Shown: positions 22,500 through 34,999, counted from the first letter of the stretch. The stretch is 64,000 nt of DNA from Blasia pusilla (GCA_050084515.1 CM114271.1:62248001-62312000); one strand, 5' to 3'. A program made the numbers and translations. Notes: generated by a model from the letters alone, not told the origin.

Positions 22500-24000
22500 G
22501 GCCTTCATCTAGGCAATCCCCGACATCCAACTAGGATCCTCCTATCTCTGGCTGTTCCATATGATGTCGATGCCAAGGATCTGGCATCGGATAACCTCAA
22601 TGCCATAGCGGAAATCTGCTCCTGTAGCTGTTGTATCTGAGCGGCCATCCCAGCCTCACGCATGGCGTCTCCTTCGACGCGTCTAGGTGGTGGGACTTTA
22701 CCTCCTCCACGGGCAGCTCCACCAACCTGTCGGGCAACTCTAGCTCCTCGTCCCCCAACGGAACCACCTGGTGCATGATCTCTAGGCCCACCCAAACCAG
22801 CTACTCGCTCTGGTGCCCTCTCTGGCCCTCAATCCAGATGTAACTCAGGATGTAAACAGAAATAATTTGCGCATGTGTGACCATACCTCTGACAATAGTC
22901 ACACTGATAACCTCTTGGTGCAGCACCATCTCCTCCGCCATGCTAAGGCACACGTCCATGACCCTGACGAGTGCAATCGCGCTGATGATGGGCTCCATCG
23001 CATGACCAACAAGTAATCATAGGCAGTTGCTGCTGAGCGGCATATGAAGGCGTAGGTCTCTGTGGCACGCCCTCCTATATCCTCCCTGAGCTTGTTGTGT
23101 CACAGTCGACCTACCTCGGAGTCCACGTTACTGCATAGGTAGTGCAAACAATTGTGACTGCGCTCGTCCAGAACCCATGGTGGCTACGCTCTCCTCCGGC
23201 ATGTTACGCTCAATATATTCTCAACGGTCCTAAAAACATCTCTCAACGTAGGAGAAGCACCTCCTCCCGCACCCGTGTCTGCAAGGTCCGGTCCAGCATC
23301 GCGTACCATGACTGGATAGCCTGAGCCTCTGTCACCCCTTGAGTGACGTTGATCAACCAGCGCAAGCGAGTGTGAGCCTCACACAAACTCTCACCTGAGC
23401 TCCTCTAGAAGTCGTGGATGCTCTGCAACTTCTCGGTCCATACCCCCTGGTAGCTTGCCCTCAACTCAGCGAAGAACTCAACCACGGGGTTGAACCTGAG
23501 ACAAACCCGACTAGATGGTGCAACAGCTCTAGTGCGAGTGACCCCTCCTAAAACGTCACTAGTGGAAGAGGAAGTAGCCTCTCCTGACTCCTCCTCCTCA
23601 TCTCAGAACGGCTCCGTCCATGACACATGGTGTGGGTTATAGTAGAGTGGCAATGCCTCAATCTCCTAGGCATATTTGTGGGAGAACTCATGGTAATCAT
23701 CCATGGATACCCGCTCTAAATGTTGGAACATATCATTCCATGTTGTAAACGGGTTGAACTCTCTAGAGCTCCTAGCCCGTTGTGAGTCACACCAACTCCT
23801 AAACTCCGCAATGAAGTCGTGTAGCTCTATAGTGCCTACATCACCCGAAAACCTACGCAGTCCTCTACCCCGGTCATCCATCTCGTACGCCCAACTAGTA
23901 GGACCACTCAATGTATACGGTGGATCACTAACACACTCCTCTACACGCTCCCCCTCGTCTGAAAACGACACGTGAGAGACCATCTCGATCGGTGGTCTCT
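22500..24000 (-). pseudogene. Gag with two zinc knuckles
   Basis: The capsid-like part (23983-23666) contains IELHDFIAEFRSW and FNPFTTWNDMFQHLE. Farther down are FNPVVEFFAELRASYQGVW and LQSIHDF. Two CCHC-like knuckles follow: CWSCDGAHHQRDC at 22973-23011 and CDYCQRYGHTC...C at 22856-22903, both with slightly unusual spacing. A Gly/Arg-rich basic tail and a short coiled-coil-like segment (AAQIQQLQEQISAMALRL) end at about 22600. Gag packages the element RNA. Several stops interrupt it. Confidence 0.75.
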
Positions 24001-24006
24001 CACGTG
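23969..24006. repeat. 14-bp perfect inverted repeat near the gag start
   Basis: CACGTGAGAGACCA (23969-23982) and its exact reverse complement (23993-24006) are separated by 10 bases. The outer part contains a CACGTG G-box core on each side. Confidence 0.9.
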
Positions 24007-24740
24007 GAGACCCTCGAAACCTCGCACCACTCAGGGTAAATCCTCCAGAGCTACTCTTAGGTCCACTACCTCGCCTCTCAAAATCCCGAAAGGACGTCGT
24101 GATGGCCCTCTTGCCCCTCGTGACCTTCTTACACGATCACTCCCAATCTCGCGAGTAATCCCTCAATCACTCAAAGTAAACATGCGGCACTCAATCTACA
24201 CTCTCTCACTGAGACGTATGTTGTGCGGCAACAAGCAGCGTGGCGCGGAAAATCAACTGATCTATCATCTCATCAACAAACCATCCTCAAATCTAGAAAT
24301 CCCACACAGGTCTATGTTCCCTAAACCCACACATCATCGATGCTCTCAATATCAGCACAAAACCCAATATCCCAGATAACTTCCCAATACCCAGAAATCC
24401 CTCACACGTATAGGGTAAGAGACCACAATGGATAATGTGACAATAATGTCGAGGTCGTTCCTCGACAACTGCAAATCTTGATCCCAACTCGGTCGTGAAG
24501 GAAACTCCTCCAATCAGCAAGTCGTACTCCTCTCGTACTGACGCAGCTCAAACCTCCTCGATGTGCGGTGCGGTCTATTCCTATCAAAAATTGGGCAACG
24601 CTTCCGCGTGCCACTCTCCCATACAAAAACTCAGCAAACTCGCACGGCTCTTGCTCCGTTGAGCACTCTCATGAGCCATGAAGCGGGGAACACGATCCCC
24701 CAACCTGCACCAAACATTGAGCAACCAGCGAGCTCCCCCA

Positions 24741-25291
24741 TGAAGCTCTCTCACTCACTCAATTCTCTCTTTGTAAAATAAGATCCAATCTCTCTCACAA
24801 CACCATAGTTCTCACATATGTGCACTCTTACATGTCTCTCTCAATGTCAAACCAAACCTATTCTCCTAATGGGAGGCTTGGATTACACACACAACGCAAG
24901 CAAGACCATAGATTCGCCGCCTCATGCCAAGAGGTTCAACAAATAGAGAATTAGCTCTCAAGCTTTCTCTCCTTGAGCTATACCCCTCCACTCTCCCAAG
25001 CTCTCTCCATGGTAACCTATGCTCCCAAGTCACCTCCTTGGCTCTTGACCTGATGTAGGAGGTCAAGGGCCACTTACCAAAATTACAAACTCAATCATAT
25101 ATTCAAAATGGTACTTACCTAAAATAGTAAGTTTCTCAATATGGCTCCAAATGAGCCGAAACGAAGGGAAAACCTACTCTCTCAGGTTTCCCGGGGCCTA
25201 AACAGGTCATCCTTGACCTACTCATCCTGCCCTCCAGTACTCACGAAGGCGCTCTACTAGATCTCACCGATCTATCCTAAAAGACGTGATA
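24741..25291 (-). repeat. LTR-like copy B (candidate 5' LTR of the gypsy element)
   Basis: It shares long blocks with copies A and C: GGAGGCTTGG, AACCTATGCTCCCAAG, AATATGGCTCCAAATGAGCC, and ACTAGATCTCACCGATCTAT. Its outer edge ends at the same base as C (minus strand TATCACGTC against TGTCACGTC). On the inner side the minus strand continues TGGGGGAGCTCGCTGG, starting with TGG as a primer binding site should, but I cannot assign the tRNA. Confidence 0.7.
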
Positions 25292-25432
25292 ACTTTGCTC
25301 TTTTTGTGTTTCAAAATTTAACTCCCCTCTTTAAATTTTCATATACAATGAAGAGAGGAGTCCTAATAGCACAAGTGTCATCAATAGGAGGAGGAGCAAT
25401 TCTACAAATGCATCTTGTGTTAACAGTGTAGA

Positions 25433-26098
25433 CTAGTGGGCTTGCGTGTGATGCATGAGGCAATTTAAATTAACTAGGATGATTATTCCATGACTAATGA
25501 ATGAACTATCCCCCAAAAAATTTAATTGACCTCTCAAATGACTTTCGAATGATTTTACTAGTTGAGAGATAGAACAAACCAATAGGCTAAGAGGGCCAAG
25601 TTTCAAAAGTAAAGGTGTCCCAAAAGAGAATGGGTACTCTTCAATAGTAATAGGAAATATCATTCCGTACAATAACCCGTCCAATTTCTCTGGACTGTTT
25701 GATTAAAATTGACTGTCGCATCCTATATGGTTCCTCCTCAGATGATCATCGCGACGAGATAGGCACTATCCCGAGCCCTACTCATACGCAAATACGCCCA
25801 AAGTTGATCCCAATATTCCCATCGTCCGCGTGCAACCTAGATTTACATGCAATCTGGCAAATTTTATCACCCTGAACGCGACTGGCTAGATAACACCCTC
25901 TAATAACGATACACATGACTAATTGGTGCTCGTGAGTTGCAGGGTTGTATACTTTTAAATTACCCCTCGTAAGTGTACGACTAAATTTGAACGATCCTAT
26001 TAGCTTAGACAACAAACATTTCTATTAATTAAAAAAGACATGTGTTAAAAAGAGAGGTGATTTCAAAATATAAAAACACTCTACAATAATAATATAAA
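25433..26098 (-). mobile_element. Probable degenerate Helitron-like element
   Basis: The plus-strand left end A|CTAGTGGGCTTGCGTGTGATGCATG resembles the 3' end of the 11436 element. The right end ACACTCTACAATAATAATATAAAT resembles its 5' end, with TC mutated to TT. The interior is AT-rich and non-coding. Confidence 0.45.
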
Positions 26099-26990
26099 TG
26101 GACCTCTCATTTCCCCTTCTAGATTTTTCGGGAAATTTTGGTTTCACACTAGCAATTTGGAAGCCTTCATATATGCTCCCTCTACATTGGGTAGCTCGGG
26201 CAATAGTAAGCTCCTACCATAAAGCGCTTCTTTTCGGCCTCCCGATTCAACCCCCAACGATTCACCATTAGCAGAGTTATGTGCAATTGCTATGCCTTTC
26301 ACATAGTCATAATCCACTACGAAACAGGTCATTACGACCCCTACAACAAGTCAACTCCAACTGCAGAGCGTGTAGAATGCAAGATACTTCGCACTTTCTT
26401 GACCTTAGGATGCGAGTTTTGAATGGTAGGATATTAGCATCTGTGCTAATTACGACCCCTACAATAAGTCGACTAATATAATGTAATAATATAATATTAG
26501 TACGAATCCGAATATGACCGTCCCTACCGATCCAAGCACGACTGTTCCAATGTATTTGCGACCCTTACAACAAGTCGACTCCACATGTAGAGTTTGCAAA
26601 ATGCAAGATATTATGCACTTTCTTGACCTTACGATTCGAATTTTGAACAAAAGGATGTGCTAACTATTAATTCTCTCAAAATAGAATAACCACTTGTGTT
26701 AGGACGAATCCGAATACCATTGTCCCTACCAATCCGAACACGACGGTTTAATGTATTCGTGTTATTCCATTATAAAACTCAAAAGCCTAGAAAGGGTTCA
26801 CCCATACCCACGGTCGAGCATTTTTTTCCTCTTTAGTCCCTTTTACCCTCACACGCTTTTTATTGAGTTCCATCATCGGTAACAATTGAGAATTGGTCAT
26901 CTCTGGCATCTCATTTGTCCTAGATCTTATAGTTCGTGCGTTCAAAGAAAGAAAAAAGAAAAAAGTATTCCGTGCATTCGACATCGCTCA
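26099..26990. other. AT-rich repeat debris
   Basis: A phrase ending in GACCCTTACAACAAGTCGACT-like sequence recurs near 26337, 26453 and 26568, and again near 34549 (CCCTTACAAGAAGTCGA). It is accompanied by GCAAGATA and CACTTTCTTGACC. This marks a short dispersed repeat. No gene is seen. Confidence 0.4.
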
Positions 26991-27810
26991 TATACCTTGG
27001 TCAGATCCCACGCCATATCGCCCTGGGTCACTCCGGCACCATGATTGAAAAGATCATCTCCCAGGCTATGCCGTCGTCTTACGTGTTAGAAACAAGCTGA
27101 ATCGGAGCACACAATCTGTTAGGGTTGGAGAGTTCGACCAGTCCAGGCGTCGCAGTAGAACATCGTCCTACGAGAAAGCTTACAGCATTAAGTAGAGCAC
27201 CTGACGTGAACTTGTGGCAGACACCGACATGGAATGTGCGTATGATACCAAATTCGCTGCGAGTGCACCTTTCTTTCAACTTACGTGAACATAGAGCCTG
27301 TGAAGGTCACCGCCATAGCGTACGAGCCTTTCATCTGGATTCACTGCAACTTTCCAGATGATGTCGGAGTTCCGGGCGTCGGCGATCGCATCGTTCGCTG
27401 CAGATATTTACCGGCTCTTTTCGATGTAGGGACGATTGTTGTTGGAGTGGGACCCTTGAAGCTCCCGCGACGTGCCTCGATTGGCGTTCTGGAACCCTCC
27501 ATATCAAGATCTGTAAGTGCTGCGGGTCCGTCTTGTCTGCTTATGACATGCGGACATTTCCCGATTAGCCTCGCAGCGGACTCCTCGCTCAGATTGTGCG
27601 CAGGTGCTCATTCGCTCCCAACACCTCCCAGAGACCTCACAAGCATCTCCTGAAGTTCGGATGGTAGATTTTTCAGCGACGTCCGCCTACGCTTCCGGAG
27701 ATTTTCGGAATTTGTCAATCGCTCCTCTCCGTATCTTCTCATGGATCTTAACAAAAGCGATCTCGTTTCTTCGTCCTCAGCGCCTTCGGAATGATTTAGG
27801 TGTGTTTTAT
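26991..27810. other. GC-balanced island, unassigned
   Basis: Composition is gene-like in an AT-rich setting. The longest plus-strand frame (27285-27653, 122 residues) starts VKVTAIAYEPFIWIHC and has no family I recognise. It could be a gene remnant or a non-coding RNA locus. Confidence 0.25.
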
Positions 27811-28640
27811 ATTGTACGAAGAAGTCTGGTTGGTTCTAGGGAAGCATATATGTATATAATGAAATCTAAGGGGAAATTTTGTATTTTCTTACGCCTAAAG
27901 TTGTATTAAATATATAAAATAAATGGTCGGTGAGATGGGAAAACGTCTACGTTATTATAAAGACGTATCTCTATGAGAAATTTTAATAATAATATTTGTT
28001 TGATTATCTAAACCAATTTTCTGTGAAGAAACCAAAGTTGCCCTTTAGTTACATTCCAAAATGGAAAGGAGGTCAGAAATGTAAAAGAAAATGATAAGGA
28101 ATCCAAAAAATAAAAATAAAAAACTGAATCGTTTAATATAAATTTCACATGAATACTATTAGTGAAATGCTAATGGACAAGATAAGTGGATACCAATCAC
28201 TTTGGTAGTTGAATATTTATTGACCATTGAAATGGTGTGGTAATAAAAGAATATTCTTTTAAATGATCTTCTTTTATGGGAAAAATAATAAATAGATATT
28301 TGAAAGGGTTCATTATTAAGAGAAGATATAATTTTGATGGCCCCTCAATTTTTGTTTTAGTTTCAAATTTCATAGCAAAGACATTTTGATCTTACATGGG
28401 CTTCTTTTTTTCAAGTCTTAGATTGATCTTGGTAATTTTCAATACTTCTTGGATCTGAAGGTTATCTTATATGTTTAAAAGGAAAATATTCAAAACCTCT
28501 ACTACTCAATAAACATTTCTTCTTGTTTGGTATATATATTTTTCCTTTTGGATATAATATTTCTATGATGCAATAATATTTATGTATATTTTTACTCTTT
28601 TGAAAATGTTTATTTGGTAGGGCCCCTACTAGTAGTGCGT
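27811..28640. other. AT-rich stretch, nothing identified
   Basis: Low-complexity AT-rich sequence without supported features. Confidence 0.4.
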
Positions 28641-29290
28641 AAATTCTGCATTTAAATTTTGCAGTGACAAGTTGTCTCAGTGGGCAGAGGAAGGGCAGGG
28701 CATCCATGTCGGATTGCTATATACGTGGGAGTTGGGCTGCCGTAGGATGTAATGCATATTTTTGCCTGAACTTAGAGATCTGCAACAGTTTTGTCGTGGA
28801 TTGGATTTTGGACCTTCTCTGTTGCACACAAATCTTTATGGCTACAACTTGGATTGGCATTTCCTTCATACGAAGAACAAAAAGCATACTTATTGGCCGG
28901 TGCGTCCCGTGCGTGCTCTGGGTCTATCACTGCATATTGCAACCAGCGAACGAAAGAATGAAAGGCAGGGACTCCGAGGGAGTGAGTGAGATCCCCTCCA
29001 TTTCATTCTTTCGCCCTCTAGTGTGAGTGAGAAAGGGCCGGGTGACACAGTTATGGTTACACAAAACACACGTCATTGGGGTACAAAGTGTGTGGCATTT
29101 TGACGTCAATGAATGGGCGAGAGAGAGAGGAACAGAAGTACGTACATCCGCTATGCCCCCACTTGACAACAACAAACACGACATCATGTGACTCTGTGAG
29201 TGTTACTAGAGCCGCGCATTTCCCGTCTGTTCGCGTATTGCGTACGAGTGAGGCGACTCACGTAAGGGGGCTCTAAATCTGGAGGTACCT
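28641..29290. other. GC-balanced segment, possible gene fragment
   Basis: The plus strand around 28762-28900 reads ELRDLQQFCRGLDFGPSLL and LYGYNLDWHFLH. This looks protein-like but I cannot assign it. The remainder has purine-rich and TGACGTCA-containing sequence (29101). It may be an exon fragment or promoter relic. Confidence 0.25.
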
Positions 29291-29429
29291 TAACCTTAAA
29301 TGCTCTTGCAAAGGTACTGCCCATCTTAGTTTGGATGTGCCTCTAGTTTCTCCCCGTACAACCCTTAATTTTCCTCCTAATCAAGTTTAATTAAAACTCA
29401 AAACCAGGGCCGCATACTGGTTTAGATTT

Positions 29430-30238
29430 ATAGAGAGTTTGAGAGCTCATTCTCTCTTTGTAAATCAAATGATACTCTCAAAAAATGTCTCCATGGTGCA
29501 CACAAATCTATCTATCTATCTCTCTATCTCTATCTCCCCTCTCTCTCTCTCTCTAAACCAAACCAAACCAAACCCAACCCAACCCACTCTCCTAATGAGA
29601 GGCTTGGGTTACACACATAAGGCAATGAGCACCATAGCTCCCTCGCCTCAAGCCAAGAGGTTCAACAAAGAGAGAGTAAACTCTCAAACTCTCTCCTTGA
29701 GATATATCCCCTTCCACCCTCCCAAACCAGGGTTCGGAGAGTTTTTTCGTGGGACCCGGTACATTACCGGGAATGGTAAATCGGGAACGGAAATTCCGGT
29801 TTTTTGAACCGGTTTTCAGATACGAAATACAAAGAGCGTCTTCAAATCCAACCGGTTTTCGTAGGCAGCTTTAAAATTAGTCGGAAATTCTCAAATTTAA
29901 CCGGCTAGCCTTACTCGTAACCCCGCATCTCCCCGATCATTGTCCCAAACTCTCTCCACGATAGCCTATGCTCTAAGGTTACCTCCTTTGCTCTTGACCT
30001 ATCGGAGGAGGTCAAGGACCAATTCCCAAAATGGAAATTAAATTATACTCAAAATGGTTACTTACTTGAAATAGTAAGTTTCTAAATATGGCTCCAAACA
30101 AGTCGAAACGAAGGGAAAACGTGCTCTTTCATGTTACCCGTGGCTTCACCAGATCATCCTCGATCTCTTGAGGTTATCCTCTACTATCCTTGAAGGCCCT
30201 ATACTAGATCTCACGGATCTATTCAAAAAGACGTGACA
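29430..30238 (-). repeat. LTR-like copy C (probable solo LTR)
   Basis: It aligns with copies A and B over their whole length apart from a nested 215-bp insert. No internal retrotransposon sequence lies on either side, as expected of a solo LTR. The right edge gives a minus-strand start TGTCACGTCTTTTTG. The left edge is set only to within about 10 bases, and no 5-bp target duplication was confirmed. The left part contains CT-rich microsatellites near 29510-29560. Confidence 0.65.
29728..29942. mobile_element. hAT-like MITE nested in LTR copy C
   Basis: The 215-bp insert interrupts the LTR exactly between two copies of the 8-bp sequence TCCCAAAC (29720-29727 and 29943-29950), an 8-bp target duplication as made by hAT transposases. 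Its ends are CAGGGTTCGGAGAG and, inverted, CAATGATCGGGGAG, matching at 10 of 14 positions. The interior is rich in AACCGGTTTT motifs and has no coding capacity. Confidence 0.75.
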
Positions 30239-33125
30239 TATTTTATTTGTGCATCATATAGATATGCATGTACTAGGCTTAAAAAAATAGGAGCAAATTG
30301 ATCATAGAATCGCAACTAATCTTTGCATTGTGAATTTAATTAATTTTATGAATTTGGAAATTTTCCCTAAAATAAGGCAATGGTAGAAGCATTTAGGATA
30401 TCTCGAGGACTTTTGTGGATGCATAGCATAAAAAATTCTTACCTTCCAAAATATTAAATTCCATAATATAAATCTCAATTAAATTCTTAAAACCATAGAA
30501 GACTTCATCAATTTCTTTCATATTGGGTTGAATCCTTTATTATAGAATGATATTCATGTGTCCTCTTTCCTTATGGGGAAATGTAGAGTTACAATCTCAT
30601 GAGCATGACGTGAACTGCAGAAATAAAGGTGCAAACAGAAATTGGCATCTTAAAAGAGAAAAGTTGTAACATAGGAGAGTATGGCCAAACACACGGTGGA
30701 AGATCTTAAGTCATACAAGAGTTAAACAGTCAAAATCCATGGACGTTACAATCTAGCTTGAAATCTAAGTCTTTGGTGGATCTCCACATTTGATATAAAG
30801 GCAGCTAGAGATAAGATATATTTGTGCTTAATAAGATGGACTTGGGAAGCTTAAAAATAAGTTGGTTCCAATGTACCCTTGCTTCACCCCCAACACATCT
30901 TGGGTCTAGCCGTTATGACCTCAAACATTGAGAACCCCCAAATGCTTATTCAAGTTCTAAGTCATGTTGGAATCCCCTTGGTGCCCGACTCTTGTGGGAG
31001 CTTGAGCTCTTCTCAAGTCCTACTTGACGTTTGGTCTTGTTCTACGATCATAACCTTCATCATTTGAAATGCCCTTCAAGGTTCACATCTTACTTTTGCA
31101 GATAATATCTCATTCGTGAGGCTCTGATGCACTTCCATCTTCGTACGAGCCCACTAGAGTTATGATGTTCCGCGTTGGTACGCGTTTGGTTTTGAGGGTT
31201 GCAACACTTTAGATCCCATAGAATTGAAACAAAGTCATGATGTAAGAATTAAGTTGGCATTGGGGTTTGTAACTTAAAGAAAATCCACATTTTCTAGTTT
31301 TGGACCCTTAGCTTGAACCCTTAGTCCAGGTTCAAGCCCTTAGCTTGAACCTGGACCAAGGGCTAAATATTGGATTTCAATTAAAGACCCGTTTGAGTTC
31401 CATGTGGTAGTCAAGACGACAAGACATGCTAGCACCTTTTCAAATCCTATACTATCAAGGGACTCTATCCCAATTCTTCAATAGCTTGTGTTGGTTAGTG
31501 AGGGATTATGTGGGTATCTAATCTTATTTAGGAATGTTGAGCTTGAGGGGTGAGTTGAGACCCAAAATCATGAAACGCAAGGCTTCTAAATCCTAAATGA
31601 TCCTAATAGGAATGTATTTGGATGTAGAGCAGTAATGAAAACATGATCTATTGAGTGTAAGCTTCCACCCCTCATAAGGTTAGCGTTAAGGAAGTGGATG
31701 TACGACATCAATTCCATTATCGTCAAGATTTTTTTCCATAAGTATCCATAAATCCTAAGGCTATTTTTGGGGTTTTTTTTACAAACTCATGTATTCCCTT
31801 TTGGCTGATTATTCAAAATCGTGTCACTAGAATAGAAAAGAGGAGTTCCATCCATATTATGATTTAAAATGACACTCAAGTAAATAAGGGGATTATATAG
31901 ATAATATTATCTATAAAGAACTTCTTGGATGAACGACATTCTCATCCTACTTGAAAATGATTTAACTATCCAAAATTAAGAAAAGGTTTTTTCACTTGAA
32001 CAACTAACATACATTGATTATCTTTAAAGCATATTTTAGATCCAACCATCAAATGAATCCTACAAAATCTCTACACAAATGGTTGGATAGACCCAATAAT
32101 TTGGTTGCTTCTTGGGAGATGACTTGTGTTGTGATCTTTAAATATGGATTCAACAATTATAAATCTACAAATGGCAATAGCCTTCTATGTTCTTGCACTA
32201 TACATATGTGAGTAACAAATATAATAAATATCTACAAACATATGATCTCTATATCAATTCTAGCCCATGCAATCTTAACTTAGGAGATTCCAAGCTCAAT
32301 ATACCAACATACTTGCTGCAATGCAACAATGTACTACTATCAAAGTATGATATGTAAAGGTGGGCTCCAATTGACCTCCTCAAAGCTCTACGCCCTTAAA
32401 TAACTTCACCATAATAGGTAGTACCTATGTACTTTCCTCAACTACCTCTTTATTTAGTCTCTGCTGTTGGTGATTTTGGTCGTTAGGGGGGGCTCCCTTC
32501 TATCTCTTCGGGGCGGTTTTGGCCCATGGGATTTTTGGCTCTATATGTCCCCTCTCCGTTGTATCCGGGATCGGTTTTCCATCCCCATTTCTATTAAATT
32601 TTATATTCTTTCTCGTTTATTTAGTCATCACACAATTGAGGAGTTGCACGGTAAGAAAGGAAAGGTCTTTTATACAAGGTGAGTCCATCTAATGTCACCC
32701 TACTTAAGCCTCATTGACTCAAATAGAACCACGACCTCCATTATGTTCACTTATTTGTCACTTAGCACAAAAGAAAAGGATGAAATGTACACATGGACTA
32801 CTTCTAATTGAGTATTATAAAGGACTCCTCTAGGCCTCAATATAATCTCACCTACTCCTTATTATCACAATTTCTGCATCATTTTTTCCGTCAAATATTT
32901 TTAAAATATCATTTAGAGACCTTTTTATTTAAATATGTACATTTATATATTCCCCTTAATTTTTTTTCAATCATGCACAGTAGAGTCATGTTGGAAAATA
33001 ATTTCCTACACATCAAAAGAAGTTCCTTAAGGAATCTTCCTTTCTTTCATTCTGGCAAGATGTGGCATGGATGAACCCTAAACCCTACCCCCCCCCCCTT
33101 CTCTCTGTCTCTCCCTTGACTCTAG
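30239..33125. other. AT-rich gene-poor stretch
   Basis: I see no supported genes. The hairpin at 31318-31362 is listed separately. Short frames near 30879 and 32014 show no recognisable family. A short CCCTAAA doublet and a C-run lie near 33078-33100. Confidence 0.35.
31318..31362. repeat. 20-bp hairpin with a 5-base loop
   Basis: The arm at 31318-31337 is the reverse complement of 31343-31362 with one mismatch. The loop is CCTTA. Confidence 0.9.
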
Positions 33126-33129
33126 TATT

Positions 33130-34160
33130 CTCCGAGCTATTCTATGAGTGTTTGGAAATCAAAAAAATTATACTTTCTGAACATTATAGATATTTTAATC
33201 TATAATATTACTGGAGAATCCTTCTTCGTTTTAGAACACTTTTCATTTTGACACTTATCCCTTTCATCTAATAAGATGGCTTGTTCTCTCTATATTAAAT
33301 CACTCAATTACACACTAATGATAGATAACTCAAAAGTTTCACATCATTTTGAATCATGTGCAATATACAATTACCGAGTAGTAATACTAGTAAGAATGTA
33401 TGTGCAATGTACATTTAAATACTAATAAAAATAAATTGAAATTTTTTAAAATCTAGGAAAAGTTAAAAAAGCCAAAGGAGATTAAGAAAGGGTAATGCAC
33501 AATAAGTTATGCAAACCTTACTTTGTGCATCTTCTTGACTTTGTAAATATTTAATTTCATAATTTTTATCTTGAAGTGGAATTTCCCTACCTAATTTTGG
33601 TCAAAATTTTATATTTTTAAATTTCAAGGGAAAGAAAAGCCTTAGAAAACTTTATTGGGATAACTTTTATTTTCAAGCCCTACCTTCTAAATATTTTCTA
33701 AATTTTTATTTTTTAGCATGAAAAAATTATTATAAATAAATAAATTTAATCTATGCTTTTCAGGAATCAGAAAACTCTCCCTTCCCTCCTTAACTACTTT
33801 GCACCATCCGTTATTCTTTCTATATTAATCGTGGGCACTTAAAAGTTTTACACTGGCCTCTAAGAGAGATGTCGTTATGGAAGAAAAGCTCCATGTGATA
33901 CATGTGACAAAGTATATTGTTACAATAATATTATAATATATATGTATTGAAAGTTTAGATATAAAAATTCCAAATCTATATTATTATTAAAAGAGGATGG
34001 GATTTGAGGATCACTTCTTGAGGTGTTGACAAGTGTACTTTCTCCCTCCCTCCAATGATGACAAGTACAATAAAAGAGTTAAACTAACATAATGAGTTAA
34101 ATTAAGGAAATGTTATTTTCCACCCGGGCATTACGCTAGTCTATGCTATTATTGGAAGAT
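33130..34160. mobile_element. Cluster of Helitron-like ends
   Basis: Five terminus-like sequences occur in 1 kb. A minus-strand 5' end reaches 33190 and a plus-strand 5' end starts at 33199 (TCTATAATATTACTGGAGAA), back to back. A degenerate 3' end lies near 33394 (ACTAGTAAGAATGTATGTGC). A short plus-strand element spans 33975-34139 (A|TCTATATTATTATTAAAAGA to CTAG|T). Another plus-strand 5' end starts immediately at 34140 (TCTATGCTATTATTGGAAG). Hairpins are weak, so the copies are old. Confidence 0.5.
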
Positions 34161-34999
34161 GGGATTAGAGAAACCTTCTTCGAATTATGACATTTGTAAA
34201 CTCTTCTAACATGTGGTGAAAAAAAATTCCCCCCACTTTTATGCAAGGGCATCCTACTATGGAAGAATCTATCTGGTAGCTGGTTTTCTCAATGTTAAAT
34301 CATTTAGATACACAGTAATATTGGGCACCTCAAAAATTACCCTTTTAACCCTCTTCTCTTCTCTTGCCTATATCAAGACTCGAGTGACGAATGAGGCGCT
34401 AGCTAAGCGTGCCGTGGGTTACAAGACTCATGGACATGCAAGAACAATCCAATGCCTCAGGCCTATTCATCATTGGGTTAGTTAATCCAAGATCAAGATC
34501 CCTAAACCATAGGTTCTATTTGGATAAGAAAATAAAAAATTTATTACGGCCCTTACAAGAAGTCGATTCTAAGTGGAGAGATTGCAAAATGCAAGTTATT
34601 ATGCACACTTCTGGACCCTAGGATATGAATTTTTAACTATCGGATGCTAGTATTAATTCTCCCATTAATACGATACAGACTAGTATCACCGTGTTGTTCC
34701 TAGCCTTCTTTAATCGTGTCTTGATTCGATTCGTGTTCTCTAGCGCCGAATTGCTCAAGATCTCGTTGTGTATTACTCCCTATTGCCGCATCAGAATCCA
34801 ACTCGTGTTCTGTTACTCCCGACTATTAGTGTTTCCAAACTCCTCCATTTTTAAACTCAAAACCCTAAAAGTGGTTGATACCATTTACTACATTTGCAGG
34901 AGTGGGCTCGTGCAAAATAGTCTTAAATTGTAATCCACAGTCCCACTATCTATATAAGAATTGGTGACCACCTATGCATAATACGATAAGATAGAAGAA
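34161..34999. other. AT-rich stretch with repeat debris
   Basis: Includes a relative of the repeat at 26337-26600 near 34549-34680. No gene could be supported. Confidence 0.35.

Larger units (their letters stand above)
16586..24740 (-). mobile_element. Decayed Ty3/gypsy retrotransposon with cytosine methyltransferase and PHD finger
   Basis: Minus-strand element of about 8.2 kb internal length. Domain order is gag (24.0-22.5 kb), protease (21.9-21.6), C5-DNA methyltransferase (21.2-20.4), reverse transcriptase (20.0-18.9), RNase H (18.86-18.5), integrase (18.2-17.4) and PHD finger (17.05-16.89). The RT-RH-INT order is that of Ty3/gypsy. Many internal stops, often TAG or TGA where the family has CAG, CGA or GGA, plus frameshifts, show it is dead. 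That pattern fits, but does not prove, deamination of methylated cytosine. LTR-like copies A and B lie at the two ends, but the 3' border is anomalous. Retrotransposons carrying their own cytosine methyltransferase are known from charophytes and dinoflagellates. Confidence 0.88.

Noticed and set aside
29101-29130. TGACGTCAATGAATGGGCG resembling an animal-virus enhancer motif
   Set aside because: It is a single short coincidence around a palindromic CRE-like core, with no neighbouring elements of such an enhancer.
33075-33100. CCCTAAA doublet as an interstitial telomere
   Set aside because: There are only two units followed by a C-run, too short to call.
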